Assembly: GCA_945290265.1 (NCBI GenBank)
Contig: CALYQW010000003.1
Span: forward strand, 153,894 to 217,893
Length of the DNA stretch: 64,000 nt
Direction: 5' to 3'
Origin: an uncultured Erwinia sp.
GTDB taxonomy: Bacteria; Pseudomonadota; Gammaproteobacteria; Enterobacterales; Enterobacteriaceae
The notes beneath the pieces are model-generated. The model worked only from the letters and a program-made list of their open reading frames with translations. It did no database searches and was not told where the DNA came from. Position numbers and translations under genes: made by a program. Shown here piece after piece: positions 20,706 through 31,207 of the stretch; position 1 is the stretch's first letter; each line of letters starts with the position of its first letter.

Positions 20706-21830
20706 TTACTCTTTAGCCTCAGACGGAATAATATCCAGTTCCGCCAGCTCTTCCAGCACATCATCAGGATCCTGGCTGGGGGCGGGCACTTCATGCACCC
20801 AGACCCAAATCAGTCGGTAAGACACCGCCAGCACCACCGGGCCAATAAACAGGCCAATCATACCGAATGCCACCAGGCCACCGATAACCCCGGAGAGGAT
20901 CAGGATCATTGGCAGGTCGGCACCCATACGGATCAGCATCGGGCGCAGGACGCTGTCGAGCATGCCGACCACGCAACTCCAGATCAGCAGCACGGTGCCC
21001 CAGGTGGTATCCCCGCTCCAGTACAGCCAGATAATCGCTGGCACCAGTACCAGCAGGGGGCCGAGCTGCACCAGACAGGAGAGGATCATCAGCACCGTCA
21101 GAATGGTGGCGTAAGGGATACCGGCAATTGCCAGGCCAATACCGCCAAGCACGCCCTGCACCAGCGCCGTAACGACCACGCCCAAAGCTACAGCACGTAC
21201 CGCCTGTCCGGCCAGCAGCACCGCAGCATCACCGCGATGGGAGCCAAGACGGAATGCGAAGTGCCGAATACCGTGGCTAACCCGCTCTCCGCGCCAGTAC
21301 AGCAGTACGCTGAACAGCAGCATCAGGCCCAGATGCAGCATAAAGCGGCCAAAATGGCCGGCTTGGGCGAAGAAAAAACCGGTAGTACGCCCAACATAGG
21401 GCTGTAGTTTCGCCAGCAGGGTACTGCTGCTGCCGGTAGCCAGACTGTGCCAGGCATACCACAGTTTGTTGCCGGCCAGGGGAATATCCTGCAGCCACTC
21501 CAGCTGCGGCAGACTGAAATGCCCGGCGCTGACCCAGGCCATAATTGGGCCACTGTTTTCCAGCAGGCTGTTTACCAGTATGGCGGCGGGGATAATAAAC
21601 ACCAGGATTAACAGAATGGTCATTACCAGCACGGCCAGGGAACGGCGTCCCCACAGCCAGCGCTCTATCCTGATCATCAGCGGCCAGGTGGCAATCACCA
21701 CCATGCTGGCCCAGGCAAAACCGAGAATAAAGGGCTGCACCACCCAAAAACTTGCCAAGATCATAATGCTGACAAACATTAGCGAGAATACAATCTGCAG
21801 CAGATCCCAGCGTTTATAGATATCCTTCAT
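20706..21830 (-). CDS. ydiK: AI-2E family transporter YdiK (PerM-like)
   Basis: The product has 374 residues (E. coli 370), with about eight membrane helices of the AI-2 exporter/PerM superfamily. Hydrophobic segments start at 'LLQIVFSLMFVSIMILASFW' and end near 'AFGMIGLFIGPVVLAVSYRL', the GLxGxFxGPVxLA pattern being typical of the family. The inner-membrane role is unproven; E. coli YdiK is under PurR control. It is divergent from ydiJ, as in E. coli. Confidence 0.9.
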   Translation of the reverse strand: MKDIYKRWDLLQIVFSLMFVSIMILASFWVVQPFILGFAWASMVVIATWPLMIRIERWLWGRRSLAVLVMTILLILVFIIPAAILVNSLLENSGPIMAWVSAGHFSLPQLEWLQDIPLAGNKLWYAWHSLATGSSSTLLAKLQPYVGRTTGFFFAQAGHFGRFMLHLGLMLLFSVLLYWRGERVSHGIRHFAFRLGSHRGDAAVLLAGQAVRAVALGVVVTALVQGVLGGIGLAIAGIPYATILTVLMILSCLVQLGPLLVLVPAIIWLYWSGDTTWGTVLLIWSCVVGMLDSVLRPMLIRMGADLPMILILSGVIGGLVAFGMIGLFIGPVVLAVSYRLIWVWVHEVPAPSQDPDDVLEELAELDIIPSEAKE

Positions 21831-22069
21831 TTTTACGTCAACCTCAGGTGAAAATCCGTATTAACTCAGTGCCGTGGCGATGTATTCAATCCCCACAACC
21901 ACCGGACGTCAGCCATACTGCCACTCTGGCGGAATAATGTAGCAAAAATTTTGCATAAACTAACAATAAAGAGGGCAGGCGATGTTAGAGGAAAGCGCGA
22001 CAGCAGAGAAAAAAATGTGATAAAACAGAACTCAGTCCAGGCTCAACGACAACCATTGGTCACCCGATA

Positions 22070-25000
22070 ATGATCCCACAAATTTCACAGGCACCCGGTC
22101 TGACCCGGCAGGTGCTGAACTTTTTGGATGCGTTAACTCAGCAAGGTTTTACCGGCGACAGTGCCACCAGTTATGCCGATCGCCTGATTATGTCCACCGA
22201 TAACAGTATCTATCAGCTGTTGCCCGATGCGGTGCTGTTTCCGCGCTCGACCGCCGATGTGGCGCTGATTGCCCGTCTGGCCGGCGAAGAGCGCTTTGCC
22301 TCTCTGGTGTTTACCCCGCGCGGCGGTGGCACCGGCACCAACGGGCAGGCGCTGAATCAGGGCATTGTGGTGGATATGTCGCGTCATATGAATCGCATTC
22401 TGGAAATTAATCCGCAAGGAGGCTGGGTTAAAGTCGAAGCCGGGGTGATTAAAGACCAGCTGAATGCGTATCTTAAACCTTTTGGTTTTTTTTTCTCGCC
22501 TGAACTCTCCACCAGTAACCGTGCCACTCTCGGCGGTATGATCAGTACTGACGCCTCTGGTCAGGGATCGCTGGTGTACGGTAAAACCTCCGATCACGTT
22601 CTCGGGCTGCGTGCGGTGCTGTTGGGGGGGGATATTCTTGATACGCGCCCGATGCCGGTGGCGCTTGCTGAACAGCTGGCGGCAGAGCCGGACGCTCAGG
22701 GTGAGATTTATCGGGTGGTGCTGGAACGCTGCCGTGAGCAGCGCGAGCTGATTGTGGCAAAGTTTCCATCGCTGAACCGATTCCTGACTGGTTATGACCT
22801 GCGTCATGTATTGAGCGACGATCTGCAGCAGTTCGATTTAACCCGTATTTTGTGTGGTGCAGAGGGCACGCTGGCGTTTATTACCGAAGCGCGTTTGAAT
22901 ATCACCCCGATCCCCAAAGTACGTCGGCTGGTGAATATCAAATACGACTCGTTTGATTCCGCGTTACGCAATGCGCCGCTGATGGTGGAAGCGCGCGCGC
23001 TGTCAGTGGAAACCGTGGACTCCAGCGTGCTGAATCTGGCGCGCGAAGATATTGTCTGGCACTCGGTCAGCGAGCTGATTACCGATGTGCCGGATAAAAC
23101 CTTGCTGGGGCTGAATATTGTTGAGTTTGCCGGCGACGATAACGCGTTGATTGACAGCCAGCTGAATGCGCTCTGTCAGCGGCTGGACGGGCTGATGGCG
23201 CGGGGCGAGGGCGGGATTATCGGCTGGCAGCTGTGTGACGACCTGGCGGGGATTGAGCGCATCTACGCAATGCGCAAAAAAGCAGTGGGTTTGCTGGGTA
23301 ATGCCAAAGGCCGTGCCAAACCGATCCCGTTTGTTGAAGATACCTGCGTACCGCCAGCCCACCTGGCGGACTTTATTGCCGAGTTTCGTAAGCTGCTGGA
23401 CAGCCACAATCTGAGCTACGGCATGTTTGGTCATGTGGATGCCGGGGTGCTGCACGTCCGGCCGGCGCTGGATATGTGCGATCCGCAGCAGGAAGTGCTG
23501 ATTAAACGCATCAGTGATGAGGTAGTGGCTCTGACCGAGCGTTACGGCGGGCTGCTGTGGGGCGAACACGGCAAAGGCTTTCGGGCGGAATACAGTCCGG
23601 CGTTCTTTGGTGAAACGCTGTATAAGGAATTGCGGCGCATCAAGGGGGTGTTCGATCCTGCTAACCGCCTCAATCCGGGAAAAATCTGTGCGCCACTGGA
23701 AAGTGAGCAACCGGTATACCGGGTGGAAGCGGAAAAACGCGGCACCCTCGATCGCCAGATCCCGCTGCAGGTGCGCACCGACTGGCGTGGAGCGATGGAG
23801 TGCAACGGGAACGGGTTGTGCTTTAATTTTGACGTTAACAGTCCGATGTGCCCGTCGATGAAAATCACCGCCAATCGCCTGCACTCGCCAAAAGGCCGCG
23901 CTACCCTGACCCGTGAATGGCTGCGCCTGCTGGCAGAGCGCGGCGTCGATCCGCTGGCGCTGGAGCAGCAGTTGCCGCAGCGCTCGGTTAGCCTGCGTGG
24001 CCTGATCGAACGCACACGCAACAGCTGGTATGCCCGACGCGGGGAATATGACTTTTCCCATGAAGTGAAAGAGTCGATGTCAGGCTGTCTGGCCTGCAAA
24101 GCCTGCTCCACTCAGTGCCCGGTTAAAATTGACGTGCCCAACTTCCGCTCACGCTTTCTGCAACTGTATCACACCCGCTATCTGCGACCGCTCAGCGACT
24201 ATCTGGTGGCCGGAGTGGAAAGCTATACGCCGCTAATGGCGAAAGCGCCGCGGGCAGTGAATTTCCTGTTGCGCAAGCGCTGGGCAGGGGCGCTGAGTCA
24301 GCGCTGGCTGGGGATGGTTGATCTGCCGTTACTGTCCACGCCGACGCTTAAACAGCGTCCGGCAGCACGGCGCGCGTTGCAAATTACCCTTAAGCAGCTG
24401 GAAACGATGGATGCCTCACAGCGACAAAACCATGTGCTGGTGGTACAGGATCCGTTTACCAGCTACTACGAAGCGCAGCTGGTAGAAGATTTTATTCAGC
24501 TGGCGGAAAAACTGGGTTATACCCCGGTGCTGTTACCGTTTTTACCCAACGGCAAAGCGCAGCATGTAAAAGGCTTTCTGCAGCAGTTTTCCCGTACCGC
24601 GCAAAAGACCGCTGACTTCCTTAATCGCGTAGCGCAGTTGGGGGTGCCGCTGGTGGGGGTCGATCCGGCGCTGGTGCTCTGTTATCGCGATGAATACCGT
24701 CAGGTGCTGGGGGAACAGCGCGGCGGTTTTCATGTCCAGCTGGCGCATGAATGGCTGCTGCAGGTGCTGGAGCCGCGCAGTTCAACTGTGCCACAGGGAG
24801 AAAGCTGGTATCTGTTCGGTCATTGTACCGAGGTGACGACGTTGCCAGGGTCCACCGCACAGTGGGGGACGCTGTTTGCCCGCCTGGGCGCGCGGCTGGA
24901 AACCATCAGCGCGGGCTGTTGCGGCATGGCGGGCACCTATGGTCATGAAAGCCAGAATCTCGACAATTCTCTGGGTATTTATACCCTTTCCTGGCACCCG

Positions 25001-25123
25001 GCGCTGCAGAAATTACCGCGTCAGCGCTGTCTGGCCACCGGCTACTCATGCCGTACCCAGGTCAAGCGGGTGGAAGGTAATGGATTGCGCCATCCGTTGC
25101 AGGCATTACTGACACTGATCTGA
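22070..25123 (+). CDS. ydiJ: FAD-binding and Fe-S D-2-hydroxyglutarate dehydrogenase YdiJ
   Basis: The product has 1017 residues (E. coli YdiJ 1018). It is a fusion of a GlcD-type flavin dehydrogenase and a GlpC/LldE-type Fe-S subunit, reported to oxidise D-2-hydroxyglutarate. Domains in order are the FAD-binding PCMH domain ('FTPRGGGTGTNGQAL', 'GGMISTDASGQGSLVYGKTSDHVLG', about 40-280), the FAD oxidase C-terminal domain ('FGHVDAGVLHVRP', about 280-560), a ferredoxin-like segment with 'CLACKACSTQCPVKID' (near 670) and the CCG domain with 'GCCGMAGTYGHE' near the C-terminus. It is peripheral on the inner membrane by analogy. A weak inverted repeat (25131-25138 with 25184-25191) follows the stop. 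Confidence 0.93.
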   Translation: MIPQISQAPGLTRQVLNFLDALTQQGFTGDSATSYADRLIMSTDNSIYQLLPDAVLFPRSTADVALIARLAGEERFASLVFTPRGGGTGTNGQALNQGIVVDMSRHMNRILEINPQGGWVKVEAGVIKDQLNAYLKPFGFFFSPELSTSNRATLGGMISTDASGQGSLVYGKTSDHVLGLRAVLLGGDILDTRPMPVALAEQLAAEPDAQGEIYRVVLERCREQRELIVAKFPSLNRFLTGYDLRHVLSDDLQQFDLTRILCGAEGTLAFITEARLNITPIPKVRRLVNIKYDSFDSALRNAPLMVEARALSVETVDSSVLNLAREDIVWHSVSELITDVPDKTLLGLNIVEFAGDDNALIDSQLNALCQRLDGLMARGEGGIIGWQLCDDLAGIERIYAMRKKAVGLLGNAKGRAKPIPFVEDTCVPPAHLADFIAEFRKLLDSHNLSYGMFGHVDAGVLHVRPALDMCDPQQEVLIKRISDEVVALTERYGGLLWGEHGKGFRAEYSPAFFGETLYKELRRIKGVFDPANRLNPGKICAPLESEQPVYRVEAEKRGTLDRQIPLQVRTDWRGAMECNGNGLCFNFDVNSPMCPSMKITANRLHSPKGRATLTREWLRLLAERGVDPLALEQQLPQRSVSLRGLIERTRNSWYARRGEYDFSHEVKESMSGCLACKACSTQCPVKIDVPNFRSRFLQLYHTRYLRPLSDYLVAGVESYTPLMAKAPRAVNFLLRKRWAGALSQRWLGMVDLPLLSTPTLKQRPAARRALQITLKQLETMDASQRQNHVLVVQDPFTSYYEAQLVEDFIQLAEKLGYTPVLLPFLPNGKAQHVKGFLQQFSRTAQKTADFLNRVAQLGVPLVGVDPALVLCYRDEYRQVLGEQRGGFHVQLAHEWLLQVLEPRSSTVPQGESWYLFGHCTEVTTLPGSTAQWGTLFARLGARLETISAGCCGMAGTYGHESQNLDNSLGIYTLSWHPALQKLPRQRCLATGYSCRTQVKRVEGNGLRHPLQALLTLI

Positions 25124-25261
25124 ACCCTAAAACCCGCCAGCAGAAATGATAAACCAATTATTTTATGTGGTTTTATTTTCTCCGGCGGGTTGACTTTCTT
25201 TAACACTTTATCCGGTGCGATCTTCTTTTTCAGTCAGCGCACGGTATAATAGTCAGCGTGA

Positions 25262-25666
25262 TTACATTATCCACGCCGCATGTTTCATGAAATTGCTCTG
25301 CAGTTCGTTGATGCGTTGCCAGTTGCCGTGGTGCGCCAGCTGCTGGCATAACTGCGACAGCGTATGGCGTGCCAGTTGCCAGGCCTGCATCCGAAAGAGG
25401 CGTTCGCGCGAAGTATCACTCAGCTCTGCGATAAGCCGTTGGTGAAGTTTATTAATCGCATGCAGCCAGCTTTGATCGTCGCCATTAAGCTGACAAAGTT
25501 CAGCCATATCAAGGCAGGTATCATTGAATTTGCGTAACTGCGTAATGGTACATTCCGCCCGGTTGAGTCGGGCCTGCGCCATATAAAAATCAACGATGAT
25601 ATCCCGCAGGGACGAGTGGTAATGATCTATTTTGTGTTGCAGCCACGCGTTTATCGGCAGGTTCAT
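25262..25666 (-). CDS. Unidentified all-helical protein under a Fur box
   Basis: I do not recognise this 134-residue protein. It has no signal peptide, no membrane helix and no Cys cluster (two scattered Cys in the middle, a third near 106). It reads as all alpha-helix, with many Gln, Leu, His and Arg and heptad-like stretches ('DTSRERLFRMQAWQLARHTL', 'QLCQQLAHHGNWQRINEL'). The ATG at 25666 has an AGGAA site 7 bases upstream. A perfect Fur box begins 21 bases upstream of the start and overlaps a plausible promoter, so the gene is probably switched on by iron limitation. It lies between ydiJ and sufA and is transcribed away from suf. It could be an iron-responsive regulator or adaptor, but nothing in the sequence proves that. 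Confidence 0.7.
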   Translation of the reverse strand: MNLPINAWLQHKIDHYHSSLRDIIVDFYMAQARLNRAECTITQLRKFNDTCLDMAELCQLNGDDQSWLHAINKLHQRLIAELSDTSRERLFRMQAWQLARHTLSQLCQQLAHHGNWQRINELQSNFMKHAAWIM

Positions 25667-25685
25667 TGCGGGTTCCTGATACGTT

Positions 25686-25726
25686 AATGATAATCATTAT
25701 CATATTATAACTATGAGCAGATTCAA
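25686..25726 (-). promoter_or_regulatory. Promoter and Fur box of the unidentified gene
   Basis: An 8-1-8 perfect inverted repeat ATGATAAT-C-ATTATCAT at 25687-25703 is essentially the same Fur box as that of hmuS. On the minus strand a -35 TTGAAT (25721-25726) and a -10 TATGAT (25699-25704) are spaced by 16 bases, so Fur would cover the -10. Confidence 0.8.
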
Positions 25727-26057
25727 CGGCTGGACAGAATTTTTTAACGATTAATGTTACCTGTCAGAAAAAACGGTAACACCTTTGTTTTCATGCTGAG
25801 AAAGATTTGAAATGCTTTTCGGGCATGGAGGTTGTAAAATTACAAGAAATAAACATTTCCTTTTCAAGTGTTTATCTTTTGCCATTTTTAACCCTATTGG
25901 CAACGTGTGATCTGTTTTGCAGGTGCTGAAGTTAACTAAATGCAGTTTAAACGCCAGTACATTCTTTATCCCTGCAAAACAAGAGGTTGAAGTGATACAG
26001 GTTATCACTAACATAAGGGGGATAAGCCCATCGGGCTTTGGTAACGCGAGGTAATTT
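25705..26057 (+). promoter_or_regulatory. sufA upstream control region
   Basis: The gap contains a perfect inverted repeat AGTGATA-N5-TATCACT (25991-26009) with no assigned binder, and a 6-bp hairpin AAGCCC-ATC-GGGCTT (26024-26038) 19 bases before the sufA start. In E. coli the suf promoter is controlled by OxyR, IHF, IscR and Fur; I could not place those sites with confidence. The Fur box at 25687 is about 370 bases away and belongs to the divergent gene. Confidence 0.4.
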
Positions 26058-26432
26058 ATGCAATCAGCTAACCCTGCATCTTTTTCTCCGGACGAATATG
26101 TCTGGAAAGGCCTGACGCTTACTGACAGCGCAGCAAAACAAATTATTGCCCTGGCAGCGGGAGACCCGGAAATTAAAGGCTTGCGTCTTGGGGTGAAAAC
26201 CTCCGGCTGCGCCGGGTTTGGCTATACCATGGATATGGTGAAAGACCCGCAACAGAATGATCTGGTTTACAGCCATAATGGCGCGTTGCTGTTTGTTCCT
26301 CTTCAGGCTATGCCGTATATCGACGGGACTGAAGTTGATTATGTTCGTGAAGGCCTGAATCAGATATTTAAATTTAATAATCCTAAAGCTCAACACGCCT
26401 GCGGTTGTGGTGAGAGCTTTGGCGTTGAGTAA
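26058..26432 (+). CDS. sufA: Fe-S cluster assembly A-type carrier SufA
   Basis: The product has 124 residues (E. coli 122). It accepts Fe-S clusters from SufBCD and hands them to target proteins in the cytoplasm. The three conserved cysteines are present: one in '[10 protein letters not shown]' and two in '[11 protein letters not shown]' at the C-terminus. The ATG at 26058 follows a GAGG site. It is the first gene of the suf operon; sufB starts 5 bases after its stop. Confidence 0.96.
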   Translation: MQSANPASFSPDEYVWKGLTLTDSAAKQIIALAAGDPEIKGLRLGVKTSGCAGFGYTMDMVKDPQQNDLVYSHNGALLFVPLQAMPYIDGTEVDYVREGLNQIFKFNNPKAQHACGCGESFGVE

Positions 26433-26437
26433 ACTTT

Positions 26438-27931
26438 ATGTCGCGCAATACTGACGCATCTGACGATGTACTGGTGTGGGAAAGTGGTCATCAGAAGTAT
26501 AAGGAAGGCTTCTTTACCCAGCTGCAAACGGAAGAGTTCGAGCATGGCATCAATGAAGATGTGGTGCGGGCGATCTCGGCCAAACGTAATGAACCTGAGT
26601 GGATGCTGGAATTCCGCCTGAAGGCGTATGCTGCCTGGCTGGAAATGGAAGAGCCTCACTGGCTGAAAGCGAACTATAAAAAGCTGAACTATCAGGATTA
26701 CAGTTATTATTCTGCGCCTTCCTGCGGCAGTTGTGATGACAGCTGTTCATCTGAATCCGGTGCCACCCAAAGTTCTGCCGGCGAAGCCCCGGACTATCTG
26801 ACGAAGGAAGTGGAAGAAGCTTTTGAGCAATTGGGTGTGCCGGTGCGTGAAGGTCAGGAAGTCGCTGTCGATGCGATTTTTGACTCGGTGTCGGTGTCTA
26901 CCACCTACCGTGACAAGCTGGCGAAAGAGGGTATTATCTTCTGCTCGTTTGGCGAAGCGATCCACGAACACCCTGAGCTGGTGAAGCAGTACCTGGGCAG
27001 CGTGGTGCCGGCAAATGATAACTTCTTTGCCGCACTGAATTCCGCCGTTGCCTCCGATGGTACCTTTGTGTATATCCCCAAAGGCGTGCGCTGTCCGATG
27101 GAGCTGTCTACCTATTTCCGCATTAACGCGGCGAAAACCGGTCAGTTTGAACGTACCATCCTGATTGCCGATGAATGCAGTTACGTCAGCTATATCGAAG
27201 GCTGCTCTGCGCCGGTGCGCGACAGCTATCAACTGCACGCTGCGGTGGTTGAAGTCATTATTCATAAAGATGCTGAAGTTAAATACTCCACTGTGCAGAA
27301 CTGGTTCTCTGGCGGCGATACCGAAGGCGGCATCCTGAACTTCGTGACCAAGCGTGCGCTGTGCGAAGGCGAAAACAGTAAAATGTCCTGGACCCAGTCG
27401 GAAACCGGCTCGGCCATCACCTGGAAATACCCCAGCGTGATCCTGCGCGGTGATAATTCCATCGGTGAGTTTTTCTCCGTGGCTCTGACCAGCGGCCGTC
27501 AGCAGGCAGATACCGGCACCAAGATGATCCACATTGGTAAAAACACCAAATCGACCATTATCTCCAAAGGCATTTCAGCCGGCCGCAGTGATAACACTTA
27601 TCGCGGTCTGGTAAAAATCATGCCAACGGCGACTAACGCCCGTAACTTCACCCAGTGTGATTCGATGCTGATTGGCACCGATTGTGGCGCGCACACCTTC
27701 CCCTATGTGGAAGTACGAAACAATACCGCCCAGCTGGAGCATGAAGCCACCACCTCGCGTATTGGTGAAGATCAGCTGTTCTACTGCCTGCAGCGGGGCA
27801 TCAGCGAAGACGATGCGATCTCGATGATTGTGAATGGCTTCTGTAAAGACGTTTTCTCTGAACTGCCGCTGGAGTTTGCGGTAGAAGCACAGAAGCTGCT
27901 GGCGATCAGCCTGGAACACAGCGTTGGTTAA
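26438..27931 (+). CDS. sufB: Fe-S cluster assembly scaffold SufB
   Basis: The product has 497 residues (E. coli 495). It forms the SufBC2D scaffold that builds Fe-S clusters under oxidative stress or iron limitation. The N-terminus '[17 protein letters not shown]' and the CxxCxxxC-like 'SCGSCDDSC' match the family. The essential Cys equivalent to E. coli C405 is in '[10 protein letters not shown]' (residue 407), and the Glu equivalent to E434 is in '[10 protein letters not shown]'. A further E. coli Cys in 'YVECRNN' is Val here, so that residue is not critical. The beta-helix core spans the middle. Confidence 0.96.
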   Translation: MSRNTDASDDVLVWESGHQKYKEGFFTQLQTEEFEHGINEDVVRAISAKRNEPEWMLEFRLKAYAAWLEMEEPHWLKANYKKLNYQDYSYYSAPSCGSCDDSCSSESGATQSSAGEAPDYLTKEVEEAFEQLGVPVREGQEVAVDAIFDSVSVSTTYRDKLAKEGIIFCSFGEAIHEHPELVKQYLGSVVPANDNFFAALNSAVASDGTFVYIPKGVRCPMELSTYFRINAAKTGQFERTILIADECSYVSYIEGCSAPVRDSYQLHAAVVEVIIHKDAEVKYSTVQNWFSGGDTEGGILNFVTKRALCEGENSKMSWTQSETGSAITWKYPSVILRGDNSIGEFFSVALTSGRQQADTGTKMIHIGKNTKSTIISKGISAGRSDNTYRGLVKIMPTATNARNFTQCDSMLIGTDCGAHTFPYVEVRNNTAQLEHEATTSRIGEDQLFYCLQRGISEDDAISMIVNGFCKDVFSELPLEFAVEAQKLLAISLEHSVG

Positions 27932-27985
27932 TGCCGCGCCACAAGAACTATCATCAATGCTTGTTAGCATTGCGAAGGAAAATCT

Positions 27986-28732
27986 ATGTTAAGAATCAAA
28001 GATCTACAGGTCAGCGTTGAAGATAAAGCTATCCTGCGCGGAGTGAACCTTGAGATTAAACCAGGGGAAGTACATGCCATTATGGGGCCTAACGGATCGG
28101 GCAAAAGCACGCTCTCTGCTACCCTGGCGGGCCGTGAGGATTACGAAGTCACCGGCGGCTCGGTGGAATTCAAAGGCAAAGATTTGCTGGCGCTGGATCC
28201 GGAAGAACGCGCCGGTGAAGGGGTGTTTATGGCCTTCCAGTACCCGGTAGAAATTCCGGGCGTCAGTAATCAGTTCTTCCTGCAGACCTCAGTTAATGCG
28301 GTACGCAAATATCGTCAGCAGGAGGCGCTGGATCGCTTCGACTTCCAGGATTTTATTGAAGATAAAATTCAATTGCTGAAAATGCCTGATGACCTGCTGA
28401 CCCGTTCGGTTAACGTAGGTTTCTCCGGTGGTGAGAAAAAGCGCAATGATATTCTGCAAATGGCAGCGCTGGAACCAGAACTGTGTATCCTCGATGAAAC
28501 TGATTCCGGTCTGGATATTGACGCGCTGAAAATCGTCTCTAACGGCGTTAACGCGCTGCGTGATGGTAAACGCTCATTTATTATCGTCACCCACTATCAG
28601 CGTATTCTTGACTACATTAAGCCGGACGTTGTCCACGTGCTGTATCAGGGCAAAATCGTGAAATCCGGGGATTTCTCGCTGGTCAAACAGTTAGAGGAGC
28701 AAGGCTATGGCTGGCTTATCGACGAGGAGTGA
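27986..28732 (+). CDS. sufC: Suf system ATPase SufC
   Basis: The product has 248 residues, as in E. coli. It is a soluble ABC-type ATPase that drives conformational change in the SufB-SufD dimer. Walker A is 'GPNGSGKST', the signature is 'FSGGEKKRNDILQ' and Walker B is 'LCILDETDSGLD', followed by the switch His in 'IVTHYQRIL'. It lies 54 bases after sufB and overlaps sufD by 26 bases, so SufD is probably made by coupled translation. Confidence 0.97.
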   Translation: MLRIKDLQVSVEDKAILRGVNLEIKPGEVHAIMGPNGSGKSTLSATLAGREDYEVTGGSVEFKGKDLLALDPEERAGEGVFMAFQYPVEIPGVSNQFFLQTSVNAVRKYRQQEALDRFDFQDFIEDKIQLLKMPDDLLTRSVNVGFSGGEKKRNDILQMAALEPELCILDETDSGLDIDALKIVSNGVNALRDGKRSFIIVTHYQRILDYIKPDVVHVLYQGKIVKSGDFSLVKQLEEQGYGWLIDEE

Positions 28733-29984
28733 GAATGCGCTGCAGCAGTGGCATCATCTCTTTGAGTCACGCGATGGTGGCCGTTCGATGCAGGCTCAGC
28801 AGCACTGGCAGCAGTTGCTGCGCAGCGGCCTGCCCACCCGTAAGCAGGAAGACTGGAAATATACGCCGCTTGACAAGCTATTCGATCATCGCTTTGTCTT
28901 CCCTCAGCCATCGGCACTGAGCGCCGGTGAGGTTAACGCGCTGGGACTGGGGCTTGATTCAGTACGTCTGGTGTTTGTTGACGGACGCTTTGACGCCGCG
29001 CTGAGCGACAGCCAGCACGACCTGTTCAGCGTGCAGATCACCCGCGCTTCTGAGCGTCGTGAAGTGGCAGAGCCGGTGCACCCGGAAGTGTTCATGCACC
29101 TGACGGAAAGCCTGACGGAAGAAGTGACTACCGTACGTCTGGCCCGGGGCAAGGCGGCACCGCGTCCGCTGTACCTGCTGCATATCAGCAGTGGCAGCAA
29201 CAGCGGAGAAATGCACACCAGCCACTACCGTCATCATCTGCAGCTGGATGAAGCGGCAGAAGCCACGGTGATTGAGCACTATGTCAGTCTCAATGAACAC
29301 AGCCATTTTACCGGTGCGCGCCTGACCGCTGAAGTTGGCAATAATGCCCGCCTCAATCACTTCAAGCTGTGCTTTGAAACCGCCAGCAGCTATCACTTTG
29401 CTCACAACGACCTGATCCTCGGCCGTGACGTCAAGGTACAGAGCCACAGTTTCCTGCTGGGTGCCGGTCTGACCCGTCACAATACCAGTAGCCAGCTGAA
29501 CGGTGAGGGCAGTGAGCTGGTGATGAACAGCCTGATGCTGCCGGTGGAAAAAGAAGTGTGCGACAGTCGCAGCTATCTGGAGCATAACAAGGGCCACTGT
29601 CAAAGCCGTCAGCTGCATAAAACCATTGTGCGTGACAGCGCGCGGGCGGTCTTTAACGGCCTGATTAAAGTGGCAAAACACGCGCTGAAAACTGACGGTC
29701 AGATGAACAACAACAATCTGTTGTTAGGCCGTCTGGCGGAAGTTGATACCAAGCCTCAGCTGGAAATTTACGCCGATGATGTCAAGTGTGGTCACGGTGC
29801 CACGGTTGGACGTATTGATGAAGAACAGATGTTCTACCTGCGCGCGCGCGGCATTGATGAAGCTGCTGCACAGCGCATGATTATTTACGCTTTTGCTGCC
29901 GAGCTGACCGAAGCCATCACTGATGCCACGCTCCGAGAGGCGGTGATGCAGCGTATTGCCCAGCGTTTCCCGGGAGGGATGTAA
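28707..29984 (+). CDS. sufD: Fe-S cluster assembly protein SufD
   Basis: The product has 425 residues (E. coli 423). It is the SufB paralogue that completes the SufBC2D complex and helps acquire iron. The start '[20 protein letters not shown]' matches the E. coli N-terminus and lies inside the end of sufC in another frame. The C-terminal core contains '[20 protein letters not shown]', whose His corresponds to the essential H360 of E. coli. Its stop overlaps the sufS start by one base (TAATG). Confidence 0.96.
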   Translation: MAGLSTRSENALQQWHHLFESRDGGRSMQAQQHWQQLLRSGLPTRKQEDWKYTPLDKLFDHRFVFPQPSALSAGEVNALGLGLDSVRLVFVDGRFDAALSDSQHDLFSVQITRASERREVAEPVHPEVFMHLTESLTEEVTTVRLARGKAAPRPLYLLHISSGSNSGEMHTSHYRHHLQLDEAAEATVIEHYVSLNEHSHFTGARLTAEVGNNARLNHFKLCFETASSYHFAHNDLILGRDVKVQSHSFLLGAGLTRHNTSSQLNGEGSELVMNSLMLPVEKEVCDSRSYLEHNKGHCQSRQLHKTIVRDSARAVFNGLIKVAKHALKTDGQMNNNNLLLGRLAEVDTKPQLEIYADDVKCGHGATVGRIDEEQMFYLRARGIDEAAAQRMIIYAFAAELTEAITDATLREAVMQRIAQRFPGGM

Positions 29985-31207
29985 TGACTTTCGATCCGGC
30001 ACGCATCAGAGCCGATTTTCCGTTGCTGGCGCGGGAGGTCAACGGGCAACCTTTGGCCTACCTCGACAGTGCCGCCAGCGCGCAAAAACCGCAGGTGGTG
30101 ATTGATGCAGAATGCAGTTTCTATCAGCAGGGTTATGCGGCGGTGCACCGGGGGATCCATACCCTTAGCGCCGAGGCGACCAGCGAAATGGAAAAGGTGC
30201 GTCAACAGGCGGCGGACTTCCTTAATGCGGCGTCCGCGGAAGAAATTGTCTTTGTCAAAGGCACCACTGAAGCCATCAATCTGGTGGCGAACAGCTGGGG
30301 TGGCAGCACGCTACAGCCGGGTGACAATATTATTGTTACCGAAATGGAGCACCACGCCAATATCGTCCCCTGGCAGATGGTGGCTGCGCGTACCGGTGCG
30401 GAAGTGCGCTTTATACCCATCACCGACAGCGGCGAACTGGATCTCTCCACGCTGCCACAGCTGATGGACAGCCGTACCCGCATGCTGGCAGTGACCCAGG
30501 TGTCCAACGTGCTGGGCACGGAAAATCCGGTAAAACAGCTGGTGGCACAGGCGAAAGCGGCTGGTGTTGCCACCCTGATTGATGGTGCCCAGGCGGTAAT
30601 GCATCACCCGGTGGATGTTCAGGATCTGAACTGTGATTTTTATGCCTTCTCTGCGCATAAAATCTATGGTCCTACCGGTATCGGGGTTCTGTATGGTCGT
30701 AAGGCGCTGCTAAATCAGATGCCACCCTGGGAAGGCGGCGGGGCAATGATCGCCACCGTCAGCCTGACGGCCGGAACCACCTATGCTGCAGCACCGTGGC
30801 GCTTTGAGGCGGGTTCCCCCAACACGGCAGCCATAATTGGTATGGGCGCTGCGCTGCGCTATGTCAGCGATATCGGGCTGGAGGCGATCTGTCTGCGGGA
30901 ACGGGCGCTGATGTGTTATGCGCTGGGTAAACTCTCCACGGTGCCGGATTTGACGATTTACGGCCCGGCTCAGCGTTCCGGGGTGATTGCCTTTAATCTT
31001 GGGAAGCACCATGCGTTTGACGTCGGCAGCTTCCTCGATCAGTACGGGATCGCCATTCGTACCGGCCATCACTGTGCGATGCCCTTAATGCAGCATTATC
31101 ACGTGCCGGCAATGTGTCGTGCTTCCTTTGTGTTATATAACGCCGAAGAAGAAGTTGATCGCCTAGTTAGTGGTTTAATCCGCATCCAGCGCCTGCTGGG
31201 CGGCTGA
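29984..31207 (+). CDS. sufS: Cysteine desulfurase SufS
   Basis: The product has 407 residues (E. coli 406). It is a class V, type II PLP enzyme that removes sulfur from cysteine as a persulfide and passes it to SufE. The PLP lysine is in '[13 protein letters not shown]' and the persulfide Cys in '[10 protein letters not shown]' (residue 364, the same number as E. coli C364). '[11 protein letters not shown]' holds the His that stacks on PLP. sufE follows after an unusual 162-base gap. Confidence 0.96.
   Translation: MTFDPARIRADFPLLAREVNGQPLAYLDSAASAQKPQVVIDAECSFYQQGYAAVHRGIHTLSAEATSEMEKVRQQAADFLNAASAEEIVFVKGTTEAINLVANSWGGSTLQPGDNIIVTEMEHHANIVPWQMVAARTGAEVRFIPITDSGELDLSTLPQLMDSRTRMLAVTQVSNVLGTENPVKQLVAQAKAAGVATLIDGAQAVMHHPVDVQDLNCDFYAFSAHKIYGPTGIGVLYGRKALLNQMPPWEGGGAMIATVSLTAGTTYAAAPWRFEAGSPNTAAIIGMGAALRYVSDIGLEAICLRERALMCYALGKLSTVPDLTIYGPAQRSGVIAFNLGKHHAFDVGSFLDQYGIAIRTGHHCAMPLMQHYHVPAMCRASFVLYNAEEEVDRLVSGLIRIQRLLGG

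Noticed and set aside
25131-25191. Terminator of ydiJ
   Set aside because: The 8-bp arms are 45 bases apart and the T tract is weak, so I do not list it as a feature.
26021-26040. Terminator before sufA
   Set aside because: The hairpin is only 6 bp and has three T on one side; it is reported only as a leader hairpin.
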